From the NCBI RefSeq assembly GCF_009497895.1, contig NZ_CP033116.1, positions 310,001 to 374,000 of the forward strand: a DNA stretch of 64,000 bases. Direction: 5' to 3'. Below, piece after piece: positions 45,037-53,083 of the stretch (its first letter is position 1; each line of letters begins with the position of its first letter). This DNA is from Halopseudomonas pelagia (GTDB lineage Bacteria; Pseudomonadota; Gammaproteobacteria; Pseudomonadales; Pseudomonadaceae). Made by a program: the position numbers and the translations under genes. The notes beneath the pieces are model-generated. The model worked only from the letters and a program-made list of their open reading frames with translations, was not told the origin of the DNA and did not search any database.

Positions 45037-45367
45037 CGAGTTAGAAAACCGGGGTCAGTTCAGATAAACATTAAAGTGAGAAACCTTTATTGGACCCCAC
45101 TTTCTTCCATGGCAGAAGATAGCATATGTCGTCGATGGTGAGGTTCAAACAATAAATCGCGCGCCAAAATTTACGCTATCTTTCGCTATCATGAAGCGCA
45201 TACATCTGATTCAGAGTAACGCTACATCTACATCCAGGAATTCGGGGCCAGAGTAACGTTAAACTTATATCGATTTAAAAACTTCACTCTGACCCCAATT
45301 ACGTACATGACCCCAATTACCTGCAAGCTAGTATAGTGCAGCTTTATTCCTTTGGATGGACAAGTTA
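45037..45367. repeat. Gap with GGGGTCAGAGT-type repeats
   Basis: The 331-bp gap contains GGGGTCAG at 45051, GGACCCC at 45092, a dyad of GGGGCCAGAGT (45244-45254) with ACTCTGACCCC (45286-45296), and TGACCCC at 45308. A further GGGGTCAGAGT lies at 46080. Such repeats are typical of dispersed palindromes linked to IS200/RAYT-like elements. No transposase is present. Confidence 0.6.
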
Positions 45368-45514
45368 ATGAATATCGTCAGCAACACCAAGTGCCGAAAG
45401 TGTGGAATAGTCGCTCACATTTCAACCGTTAAACGCACGAATACTGTTGGGCACGAATGTTTGAATGAGCTTGAATGCAAAAACCGAACTGAACAGTCTA
45501 AGAAAAAAGACTAA
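45368..45514 (+). CDS. Small four-cysteine protein (48 residues)
   Basis: The frame encodes 48 residues with CRKC at 9-12 and further cysteines at 31 and 37, a pattern suited to one zinc ribbon. The tail is lysine-rich (EQSKKKD). A GGATGG stretch precedes the ATG, and the stop is 14 bp before the next gene's ATG, with AAGAAGGA between. Compact spacing supports a real two-gene unit. Function unknown. Confidence 0.55.
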   Translation: MNIVSNTKCRKCGIVAHISTVKRTNTVGHECLNELECKNRTEQSKKKD

Positions 45515-45528
45515 AGAAGGAATATTAA

Positions 45529-46068
45529 ATGCCGCTTTTTCTCAACAAGCAAAAATTAGATATTTCTACACCATCTAATTTTAGCCTAAGCCTTAAAAAT
45601 AATTCAGACCTGTTAGATAAAATATTTAAACCCGAAATATGGGAAGAGATATCTAAGAAGCCTGATGCAAGAGCGTATATGGAGGAAATTGAAGCTTTCG
45701 CAAAATCTGGAAATTCACAGTGTCAAGAGCTTGTGGCACAGTGGAATATAATACTGTGTCAGGGAAAAGATGATCCTAGCGTTCTAAAATTCGGCCTTAG
45801 GAAAGCCATTGAGTATGGGGCAATGGCCGCCAAGTCAGGTGTAGCAAGCGAAGCTCTTAACCTCCCTATATCGCTGGGTCAACTCGGTCAAATATTAATT
45901 GAGGAAAGTGGGGGGAAGTTTACTGGCGAGATTGAGCATATATTTAAAGAAATGTATCGCTGGTCACTGAGGAATTCAGAAAACGCAGCGCTTCCTGAAT
46001 GGAAGAGGGCGCAGGCACGTGAAACCGCACGAGAACTGTATGAAGGTATGCCAGAGCTCTATGAGTAA
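45529..46068 (+). CDS. Hypothetical protein of the accessory island
   Basis: This 179-residue, mostly helical, soluble protein is not recognised. There is no signal peptide or membrane segment. Helix-pair sequences such as SVLKFGLRKAIEYGAMAAKSG and GEIEHIFKEMYRWSLRN resemble tetratricopeptide-like scaffolds, but no repeat is clear. The gene is AT-rich and flanked by repeats, so horizontal origin is likely. It may work with the preceding four-cysteine protein. Confidence 0.62.
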   Translation: MPLFLNKQKLDISTPSNFSLSLKNNSDLLDKIFKPEIWEEISKKPDARAYMEEIEAFAKSGNSQCQELVAQWNIILCQGKDDPSVLKFGLRKAIEYGAMAAKSGVASEALNLPISLGQLGQILIEESGGKFTGEIEHIFKEMYRWSLRNSENAALPEWKRAQARETARELYEGMPELYE

Positions 46069-46212
46069 AATTAATCGATGGGGTCAGAGTCATTGATTGA
46101 CGAGGGAATGCCCTGCATTGCCGAACGGGTTGTGTGCAAGGATAAGCCAGGACGTCAGCCCGAATATCACGCTGCTTTCCGACGTGGCCTATCATAAGCG
46201 TCGAAGACCTCC

Positions 46213-46959
46213 ATGCCGGATCAACACCAGAGTACGGGCCACACCATGAACGATAAAACCGCCATCATCCTCGGCGCCTCCGGCTCCGTCGGGCAGGCTC
46301 TACTCGACGAGCTAGTACGCTGCAGCGCTTTTAGCCACATCATCGCCTTGACCCGGCAGCCTCTCAATCTGCCAACCGAGGCGAAAGTGGAGCAACGGCT
46401 AGTATCCGATATGACGCCAACCCACCTTGAGCAAGCCGTTATTGAAGTACTCACCGAGTGCAACAACGAAGCGGTGGGCTTCAGCGTGCTGGGCGTAGGC
46501 GCGGGTACGGCGAAGCTTTCACTTGAGCAGCACCGCGCCGTGGACGTTGAGCTTAACGTTGCTTTTGCGCGTGGCTTGAAGGCCTCTGGCAAGGTGCAGC
46601 ACTTTGCGTTTATGTCGGCCATCGGCGCTAATATCAAAGCTAGAACCACTGGCTCTGGTGCTCCGGGTTTGCCGCGTTATGCGCGCGTCAAGGGCGAGGC
46701 GGAAGCGGCGGTGTTGGATCAAGGCCCGGCGGTGGTGAGTATTTTTCGGCCAGCGATGATTATAGGCTCGCGGCATACACCGCCCTTGCTGTCTTCGGCT
46801 CTGTCCCTTTTCACCCCATTGATGCCGGCCAAGTATCGCTCCATCCGCACTACCGAGATCGCCCAGGCGATGGTTGCAGCTGCGCTGCAGGCGCCGGAGA
46901 AAAGTGCGATATATAGCTACCCGGAAATGATGGAGCTGATTGAGACAATCTCTCCGTAG
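46213..46959 (+). CDS. NAD(P)-binding Rossmann protein, atypical SDR (YwnB/HTATIP2-like)
   Basis: This 248-residue protein has the cofactor loop IILGASGSVGQALLDEL and the family block HFAFMSAIGANIKARTTGSG with a following LPRYARVKGEAEAAV. The order matches NAD(P)H-binding atypical SDRs. The ATG at 46213 is used here; the ATG at 46246 is also close to where homology begins. It marks the return to GC-rich sequence. Confidence 0.75.
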   Translation: MPDQHQSTGHTMNDKTAIILGASGSVGQALLDELVRCSAFSHIIALTRQPLNLPTEAKVEQRLVSDMTPTHLEQAVIEVLTECNNEAVGFSVLGVGAGTAKLSLEQHRAVDVELNVAFARGLKASGKVQHFAFMSAIGANIKARTTGSGAPGLPRYARVKGEAEAAVLDQGPAVVSIFRPAMIIGSRHTPPLLSSALSLFTPLMPAKYRSIRTTEIAQAMVAAALQAPEKSAIYSYPEMMELIETISP

Positions 46960-46976
46960 AACAGAGCTCTTGCTTC

Positions 46977-47573
46977 ATGGATAACACCACCGACGTCTGG
47001 CAGCAGTATTACCAGAAGGCCTTGAGCCGCCCTCACTCCTCCCGCACCGAACTGGCCGTAAGCTTGAATACTTCGGGCTTGCAAGTGGCTGTTGATTGCG
47101 GCTGTGGCACTGGAAGCGATATCGCCTTTCTCTCGGCGCGGGGTCACCAGGTGCATGGCTTTGATGTGAACTCCGATTCAGTCTCGCTGTGCCGGGATCG
47201 TTTTGCCGGTGACGCGCAGGTGAGCATTTCCCAGGCGGCGTTTGAAGACTATGCCTACCCACGATGCGGCGTGATGATCGCCCACTCCAGTCTGTTCTTT
47301 GCTGATCCGGCGCGCTTTGCAGCTACCTGGCAGGCGATGGCGTCGAGCCTTGCCGTTGGCGGTGTGTTTTCCGGTGATTTTATGGGTATGGATGATAGCT
47401 GGGCGACAGGTTATCGGACCGTGACGACGCCACTGACCCGGCAGCAGGTTACCGATCTGTTTGCGGGCTTTGACATCATTGAGCTGCATGAGCGTAACGA
47501 GCAGGGTATAACTGCGCTGGGCAGAACCAAGCACTGGCATATTTTATCGGTGGTCGCGGTGAAGCGCGGTTGA
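46977..47573 (+). CDS. Class I SAM-dependent methyltransferase
   Basis: This 198-residue methyltransferase has motif I in AVDCGCGTGSDIAFLSARG, followed by HGFDVNSDSVSLCRDRF. It has no N-terminal extra domain. It starts 17 bp after the Rossmann-protein stop. The substrate cannot be predicted from the visible residues. Confidence 0.8.
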   Translation: MDNTTDVWQQYYQKALSRPHSSRTELAVSLNTSGLQVAVDCGCGTGSDIAFLSARGHQVHGFDVNSDSVSLCRDRFAGDAQVSISQAAFEDYAYPRCGVMIAHSSLFFADPARFAATWQAMASSLAVGGVFSGDFMGMDDSWATGYRTVTTPLTRQQVTDLFAGFDIIELHERNEQGITALGRTKHWHILSVVAVKRG

Positions 47574-47659
47574 GCTGGCCTTCGCCAACCTTGGATATCT
47601 GCAACGGAATCTCCAGCGCCTTGCCGGGTCATCACTAGTTCAAAGCATATCGAGCGTAT

Positions 47660-48433
47660 GTGGAAATCTCTTTCGAGCTGATCGGGTTGTTGTTTGCTGT
47701 GGCGGTCTTGGCGGGAACCATTGATACCCTGGCGGGGGGAGGCGGGTTAATTACCATTCCGGCGTTGATGCTCTCGGGCATGTCGCCGATCAATGCACTG
47801 GGTACCAACAAGTTGCAGGGTTGCCTGGGCACCGGCACGGCTACTGCGCTGCTATTGAGAAAATCCAAGATCCGCCTGCGACATATTCGCCCGCTGGTGA
47901 TCGGAGCCTTTCTGGGCTCGGCACTGGGTACGGTAGCGGTGCATTTTGTGAATCAGCAGTACCTGACCCTGGCCGTTCCGCTGGTGCTGACCTTTATTGC
48001 GGTCTACTTCATCCTCTACAAACCCGGCAAAGCCGCGAACCTGGGCACCAAGGTCAGTGGCAAAACCTTCACCTACGCGGTGATTCCCGGCATCGGTTTT
48101 TATGACGGCATGTTCGGGCCGGGCACGGGGTCTTTTTTCACCCTGGCCAATGTAATGCTGCGCAGGGCCAAGCTGATTGCCGCCACGGCCACGGCAAAGC
48201 CGCTGAATTTCGCCACCAACTTTTCATCGCTGATCGTCTTTACCCTCTACGGCAATGTGGTGTGGCAGGTGGGGTTGGTAATGATGGTCGGGCAATTTAT
48301 CGGCGCCTGGACCGGTGTGCACTTTCTCTACAAGATCGACCCCAACAAGCTACGCTTGCTAGTGGTCACCGTGTGCCTGGTTATGCTGGGCAAATATCTG
48401 CACTCCACCGGCTGGATCACATTTGCCCTCTGA
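47660..48433 (+). CDS. TauE/SafE family membrane protein (second)
   Basis: This 257-residue membrane protein starts with GTG. The first repeat VLAGTIDTLAGGGGLITIPA and the second repeat IPGIGFYDGMFGPGTGSFFT are classic TauE/SafE blocks of the YfcA branch. The family exports sulfite and related anions. It follows the methyltransferase by 86 bp and may have its own promoter. Confidence 0.85.
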   Translation: MEISFELIGLLFAVAVLAGTIDTLAGGGGLITIPALMLSGMSPINALGTNKLQGCLGTGTATALLLRKSKIRLRHIRPLVIGAFLGSALGTVAVHFVNQQYLTLAVPLVLTFIAVYFILYKPGKAANLGTKVSGKTFTYAVIPGIGFYDGMFGPGTGSFFTLANVMLRRAKLIAATATAKPLNFATNFSSLIVFTLYGNVVWQVGLVMMVGQFIGAWTGVHFLYKIDPNKLRLLVVTVCLVMLGKYLHSTGWITFAL

Positions 48434-48440
48434 CCGGCGG

Positions 48441-48509
48441 GGCTGGGCATTCAGACAGGCGACACCCTCTGAGTAGGTGATGCGCAACTTCAAGTCTGAC
48501 TGCCCAGCC
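48441..48509. repeat. Long imperfect inverted repeat
   Basis: GGCTGGGCATTCAGAC (48441-48456) pairs with GTCTGACTGCCCAGCC (48494-48509) at 15 of 16 positions, with a 37-nt loop. It may act as terminator for the TauE/SafE gene or be an intergenic repeat. Confidence 0.55.
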
Positions 48510-48588
48510 ATAGGAAAGCATGTGCAATAAATGCGCTGGATATAAGCCCAATCCGGCAGCCACATCCGCCGCGCCAACGGGACCAACC

Positions 48589-49656
48589 TTAGCGCCGCGC
48601 CTCCAGAATCAGATTGAAGGGCGTTTCCGCCGCACGCCGGAAATGCTTGAAGCCGGCCTTGCGGAACACCTCGGCCAAGCGCGCCTCTCCGGCCTGGGCA
48701 CCGAGCACTTCGGTACCGCCTTCCGAGATCGCATGAGCACAGCAGATGCAGGTGGAGGCTGAGTAATAAAGCTGGCCAACGGTCGACATGTTCTGCTCCA
48801 GCCGATCATTGGCAAAGGGCTCGACCAGCAACACCGCGCCATCCGGAGCCAGCACCTTGGCCGCATGTTGCGCCGCTGCCAGCGGGTCGCCGAGGTCGTG
48901 CAGGCAGTCAAAAAAGCAGATGAGGCCATACTGCTTGTCCGGATAGTCCACCGCTTTGGCTACCTGAAACTCGACATGATCGGTTACCCCGGCTTTTATC
49001 GCATTCTGCGTGGACTCCTCGAGTGAAGGCGCGTGTACGTCATAGCCGTAAAAGTGCGAATTCGGAAAGGCTTTGGCCATCAACACTGTGGAATGGCCGT
49101 GACCGCAACCCACATCCGCGACGTTAATGCCTGCTTCAAGCTTCTCCACCACGCCTTCGAGCGCCGGCAACCACTCCGGCACCAGGCTGCTGCGATAACC
49201 GTTGCGGTAGAACGCTGCTACGCCGCATTGCAGGCGATGATCATGCTCGCCCCAGTTCACGCCCTTGCCAGTGCGAAAGGCCTCCAGCGACAACTCTTCA
49301 TCGAACCACATGGATGCGGGCACCTGCCAGGCAGGCGGCAAGAACACCGGGCTTTCGTCATCCGCCAGCACCATGGCCTGCTCCGGTGCCAGTTCATAAG
49401 TGTCGCTGGCAGGGTGATAATCCACATAGCCCGAGGCGGCCTGGGAGTTCAGCCATTCGCGCACGTAGCGTTCAGCGCAGGTACTGCGCTTGGCCACCTC
49501 CGCTGCGCTGAGCGGGCCGGCACCGGCCAGGGTCTTGTACAGGCCCAGTTTGTTGCCCAGGGTGATCATGATGCCGCCATAGCCGGCAGCCAGATCACCC
49601 ATCGCTCGCATCACAAAGGCCTCCAGTTTACTTTCATCGATAACAGGCATATTCAT
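48589..49656 (-). CDS. Methyltransferase with N-terminal winged helix
   Basis: This 355-residue protein has an N-terminal winged-helix dimerisation domain of the O-methyltransferase kind, then a Rossmann methyltransferase domain with NVADVGCGHGHSTVLMAKAF and LICFFDCLHDLGDPLAAAQH. It resembles the widespread transcription-regulator-like methyltransferases. It is divergent from a GlxA-type regulator at 49806, a likely controller. The start at 49656 has AAGGAGCCC upstream. Confidence 0.82.
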   Translation of the reverse strand: MNMPVIDESKLEAFVMRAMGDLAAGYGGIMITLGNKLGLYKTLAGAGPLSAAEVAKRSTCAERYVREWLNSQAASGYVDYHPASDTYELAPEQAMVLADDESPVFLPPAWQVPASMWFDEELSLEAFRTGKGVNWGEHDHRLQCGVAAFYRNGYRSSLVPEWLPALEGVVEKLEAGINVADVGCGHGHSTVLMAKAFPNSHFYGYDVHAPSLEESTQNAIKAGVTDHVEFQVAKAVDYPDKQYGLICFFDCLHDLGDPLAAAQHAAKVLAPDGAVLLVEPFANDRLEQNMSTVGQLYYSASTCICCAHAISEGGTEVLGAQAGEARLAEVFRKAGFKHFRRAAETPFNLILEARR

Positions 49657-49805
49657 GGTAGGGCTCCTTCAGAGTTTTGTTCACAGGGAGATTGGATTGC
49701 CCGCACATGATCGCTGCCGCTAGCGAGGTAACTGAAGAGCCGGAACGACCTGAAAACGGTCCATTTATGCCACGCTGCTTGTGTGTAACGGCGAGGATCA
49801 CCGCC

Positions 49806-50855
49806 ATGAACGACACAACTCCCATTGATGAACGAAGCGACCAGGTTGCAGGCGCCCCACAACATGTGAGCCTTGTAGCTTTTCCTGATGCGGTGATGTC
49901 GACCATCGCCGGTATATACGATGTGTTGAACGCGATAACGCTAATGGGGATGGGTGACCCGGACACGCCGCCACCCTTTCATATCGAGTTAGTGGGAGAA
50001 GCAGCAGGTACGATGACGCTGGCCAGCGGCGTGCCGATCACAGTGCAGCGGGCAGTAGACGCAATACAGTCCACAGACATTGTCATTGTTCCCGCCGTGC
50101 TGCTACGGGCAGAAGGATGGCGGCAAAAGCGCTACCCAAAATTGGTTACCTGGCTGCAGTTGATGCACAGCCGCGGAGCGCTAATGTGTTCAGCTTGCTC
50201 CGGTATGTTTTTGCTGGCCGAAACCGGTCTGTTCGACGGCAAGGACGCGACCGTGCATTTTGGCTACGCCCAGACATTTGCCGCCAGCTATCCCGGCATC
50301 CCGATTCATCCCGAACGGGTGCTGGTGGTATCAGGCACGCATGAGGAACTGGTCAGCTCTGGCGCTTCCATGAGCTGGCACGATCTGGTGCTGTATCTGA
50401 TTGTGCGCTTCGCCGGCGCCGCCACGGCGCAGGACGTGGCGCGCCTGTTCGCATTGCAGTGGCACCAGGATGGCCTGACACCCTACATCATGTTCGAGGG
50501 CAATCAGGAGCACGGTGATGGTGAAATTCTGGACGCGCAGCAGTGGTTGGCCGAGCATTTTTCCGTCGCCCATCCGGTAGAAGAAATGATCCGCCGTTCA
50601 CGGCTGGCTGAGCGCACCTTCAAGCGACATTTCGCCAGCGCTACCGGCCTGACGCCGATTGCCTATGTGCAACGCCTGCGCATCGAGGACGCCAAACGGC
50701 GCCTTGAACGCACAAGCTGTTCAGTTGACGAGATCAGTTGGCGCATTGGCTATGAAGATGCGGCGTTCTTCCGCCGCCTGTTCAAACGCATCACCGGCCT
50801 GACCCCCAGCGCCTACCGCAAACGCTTTCGCATTCCGGGTTTTGCCCAGCGTTGA
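49806..50855 (+). CDS. GlxA-family AraC regulator with DJ-1-like domain
   Basis: This 349-residue regulator has an N-terminal DJ-1/PfpI fold. The nucleophile-elbow-like block MCSACSGMFLLAETGLF lies about one third along. The C-terminal AraC helix-turn-helix has RRSRLAERTFKRHFASATGL and DEISWRIGYEDAAFFRRLFK. The start at 49806 follows GAGGATC; longer frames from 49677 or 49767 are possible. It ends 1 bp before the convergent Fic gene. Confidence 0.82.
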   Translation: MNDTTPIDERSDQVAGAPQHVSLVAFPDAVMSTIAGIYDVLNAITLMGMGDPDTPPPFHIELVGEAAGTMTLASGVPITVQRAVDAIQSTDIVIVPAVLLRAEGWRQKRYPKLVTWLQLMHSRGALMCSACSGMFLLAETGLFDGKDATVHFGYAQTFAASYPGIPIHPERVLVVSGTHEELVSSGASMSWHDLVLYLIVRFAGAATAQDVARLFALQWHQDGLTPYIMFEGNQEHGDGEILDAQQWLAEHFSVAHPVEEMIRRSRLAERTFKRHFASATGLTPIAYVQRLRIEDAKRRLERTSCSVDEISWRIGYEDAAFFRRLFKRITGLTPSAYRKRFRIPGFAQR

Positions 50856-50856
50856 T

Positions 50857-51975
50857 TCAGGCTATCTGATAGCGCGTACTGCGGCCGCCGCCTGGCAGGC
50901 GCGTCAAACAGCCCTTGCTCAGCAGGTCTGCCAGGTGGCGTGTCGCCGTCGCTTTGGATACCTTCGCCACCGTTTGATACTGCGCCGCGCTGATCCCGTC
51001 CTCGGAACCTTTCTCGCCGCCATCCAGCAGTCGGTTAAGCACCTTGACCTGTTCCGGCAGCAGGCCATCGGCGCGATGCGACTGCCAGAAGCGTGTTTTG
51101 GCCAGGACGCGATCTATACGCACCAGCGCCTGCTCCAGACTGTTGAGCAGGGTAGTGAGAAACCACTCCAGCCAGGCGGTGATATCCAGCCCACCTTTCT
51201 GGCTGGTTTCGAGAATGCGGTAGTAGCCGGAACGGTCTTCCAGAATGCTCGCCGACATGGCATAGAACCGAATGGCCTGGCCATCGCCCTGCGCCAATGC
51301 CATATCGGTGATAGCCCGCGTCAGACGGCCATTGCCGTCATCAAAGGGATGCAGGGTCACAAACCAGAAATGCGCGATGCCGGCACGCAACCAGGGGTCC
51401 AGCCCCGTATCACTGCGGCTGCGTTCAAACCACTGAAGAAAATCCTCCAGCGCCGGTTCCAGAACCGCACGCGGCGGCGCCTGGAAATGCACTTTTGGCC
51501 GGTCCAGCCGGCCAGAGACCACCTGCATGGGCTCCTCGCCGCGCAACTGGCCGACGCGGACGCGCTCAAGCAATGGAAAGTCATCGTCGGGGAACAACCT
51601 TTCGTGCCAGGCGCAGAGCCGCTCCAGCGTCAGTGACTGACCAGCGTTACCGGTCGCATCCAATAGCAGTTCCGCATAACCCTCGCTGCGAGGATTAGGT
51701 CTGCCGTCAGCGCTCAACCCTAACCGCCGGGCGAGAGAGGAACGTACCGACCCTACGTTCAGGGTTTCTCCCTCGATAGCCGACGAGGCGAGTATATTTT
51801 GCAGAAGGGCGTCGAGGCTGCTGCGCGCCTCGGTATCCGCATCCACTACGCCGGCCATCCCCAATAGCCGCCCCTGCGACTGAGTACAGGCGCGCACCAG
51901 CGGCGCCAGGCGCTCTGCCTGCCAGGTAAAATGCGGCCACTTGGGCTGCTGCCAGATCCAGAGCGAGTTATGCAT
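50857..51975 (-). CDS. Fic-family AMPylase-type protein with C-terminal winged helix
   Basis: This 372-residue protein has the Fic core HPFDDGNGRLTR (209-220). The inhibitory helix motif SAIEGE is N-terminal (65-70), a class II arrangement that self-inhibits. The first 30 residues match the N-terminal domain of Fic proteins of the DUF4172 group. The C-terminal 70 residues look like a winged helix (ISAAQYQTVAKVSKATATRH). Such a DNA-binding domain fits the adjacent palindromic operator. Targets of AMP transfer are unknown. Confidence 0.9.
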   Translation of the reverse strand: MHNSLWIWQQPKWPHFTWQAERLAPLVRACTQSQGRLLGMAGVVDADTEARSSLDALLQNILASSAIEGETLNVGSVRSSLARRLGLSADGRPNPRSEGYAELLLDATGNAGQSLTLERLCAWHERLFPDDDFPLLERVRVGQLRGEEPMQVVSGRLDRPKVHFQAPPRAVLEPALEDFLQWFERSRSDTGLDPWLRAGIAHFWFVTLHPFDDGNGRLTRAITDMALAQGDGQAIRFYAMSASILEDRSGYYRILETSQKGGLDITAWLEWFLTTLLNSLEQALVRIDRVLAKTRFWQSHRADGLLPEQVKVLNRLLDGGEKGSEDGISAAQYQTVAKVSKATATRHLADLLSKGCLTRLPGGGRSTRYQIA

Positions 51976-51997
51976 GGAAGGTTATTCCTGTAGAGCC

Positions 51998-52060
51998 TGA
52001 GCCGAATATAACACTTATTCGGCTCATATTGTGAGCCGAATAGCGGGTCTAATTGGCTCA
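51998..52060. promoter_or_regulatory. Palindromic operator array upstream of the Fic gene
   Basis: TGAGCCGAATA occurs at 51998-52008, in reverse at 52016-52026 and forward again at 52032-52042. The second and third copies form a perfect 11-bp dyad with a 5-bp spacer. A shorter TTGGCTCA ends at 52060. The array lies 23-85 bp upstream of the Fic start codon. Confidence 0.75.
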
Positions 52061-52216
52061 TGCTCTGTTTCAGATAACCTTCGCCCTTTGGTTTGGACTT
52101 TCGGGTGATGCATGGCTGCGTGATATTCTTCAAGCCCGAGCCCGGAACAAGTCAGTGCTGACTTGATCTGGTCTCGCAACCCAATACCGTTTGTTCACCT
52201 GGAGCATGGCAGCCCG

Positions 52217-52540
52217 ATGACAGAAGCCCCCTTGAAAACCCTTTCCGACCTGGTTAGCGATGCCCATGCCCGCATTCAGGCGGCGCACGAGCATATCAAC
52301 CCGGTAGTGGAAGTACGGCAGGGGATGCGTGATAGCGGCATACCCGCCGACGTCATATCCATCGATTGCCTGCGCACGCAGCGGCGCATCACCCTGGTTC
52401 TGCATGATCAGCAGCCGGGCACTGTGCTCTACCAGTTCGTTACCCGTGAAGAAGAAGTGAGCGGTGACTTCAAGCAGATCGATGTCACCGCGCTGAGCAG
52501 CGATACCTTGTTTGACTGGATGCAGGATTACTTTGCGTGA
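52217..52540 (+). CDS. Hypothetical protein
   Basis: This soluble protein of 107 residues is not recognised. It begins MTEAPLKTLSDLVSDAHARI, continues with a helical region and has a beta-rich middle (RRITLVLHDQQPGTVLYQFV). An in-frame start exists at 52163. No operon partner is evident, as the neighbours on both sides face the other way. Confidence 0.6.
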   Translation: MTEAPLKTLSDLVSDAHARIQAAHEHINPVVEVRQGMRDSGIPADVISIDCLRTQRRITLVLHDQQPGTVLYQFVTREEEVSGDFKQIDVTALSSDTLFDWMQDYFA

Positions 52541-52555
52541 AGGCCTAAACGCCCG

Positions 52556-53083
52556 CTAGGGCAAGATCATATGTAGATACCGGTCTCGCTCAAAATCATC
52601 CAATAGATAATGGTGTACTTCGGATTCGGCATCAGATGCGGGCAAGCTCAGAAAATGCTCTTTCCGCTTCAATGAATGGTCACCCTCCGCCATCAAGTCG
52701 GCTACTACACAATTGAGATTGGCCTCACACGGGCTGTCGCTGTTCTGGGATAGCTCTTCCACCACCTTTGCATAACAAGCCTTTCCGCCTGGCATCGAGT
52801 CATTCACCCGTTCTTGAAGCATGCAGTATAAAAAGCGATTTTCGGCTTGTTCTGGCACTATCTCCAAAGCAGCTTCAGCGTCAGTAAGAGCCTGTTGATA
52901 TTGTCGGCTCTGAATATGTCCGTTTGCTTGAGACATGAGCTCTGAAGCCTGCCGAGCCTTATCGGAAGGAACTTCATTCCGCTCAGAAGGAGCCCTTTGA
53001 TTATTTCCCTGCTCGTTGTCGGATTCAAACGTACACGCCGTAGCAACCAGGCTGAACAAAAAAAGAATAATGAGATTTTTCAT
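52556..53083 (-). CDS. Lipoprotein, possible immunity partner of the PAAR protein
   Basis: This 175-residue protein has a lipoprotein signal with lipobox LVATAC, so it is anchored in a membrane facing the periplasm. The middle (residues 45-80) resembles a single tetratricopeptide-like unit (YQQALTDAEAALEIVPEQAE). Five further cysteines could form disulfides. Its start overlaps the PAAR gene stop by 4 bp. Such an order is common for secretion effectors followed by immunity genes, so an immunity role is proposed, not shown. Confidence 0.7.
   Translation of the reverse strand: MKNLIILFLFSLVATACTFESDNEQGNNQRAPSERNEVPSDKARQASELMSQANGHIQSRQYQQALTDAEAALEIVPEQAENRFLYCMLQERVNDSMPGGKACYAKVVEELSQNSDSPCEANLNCVVADLMAEGDHSLKRKEHFLSLPASDAESEVHHYLLDDFERDRYLHMILP

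Noticed and set aside
48441..48509. Riboswitch after the TauE/SafE gene
   Set aside because: The core does not fit TPP or another known class, and no gene starts downstream on either strand in suitable position.
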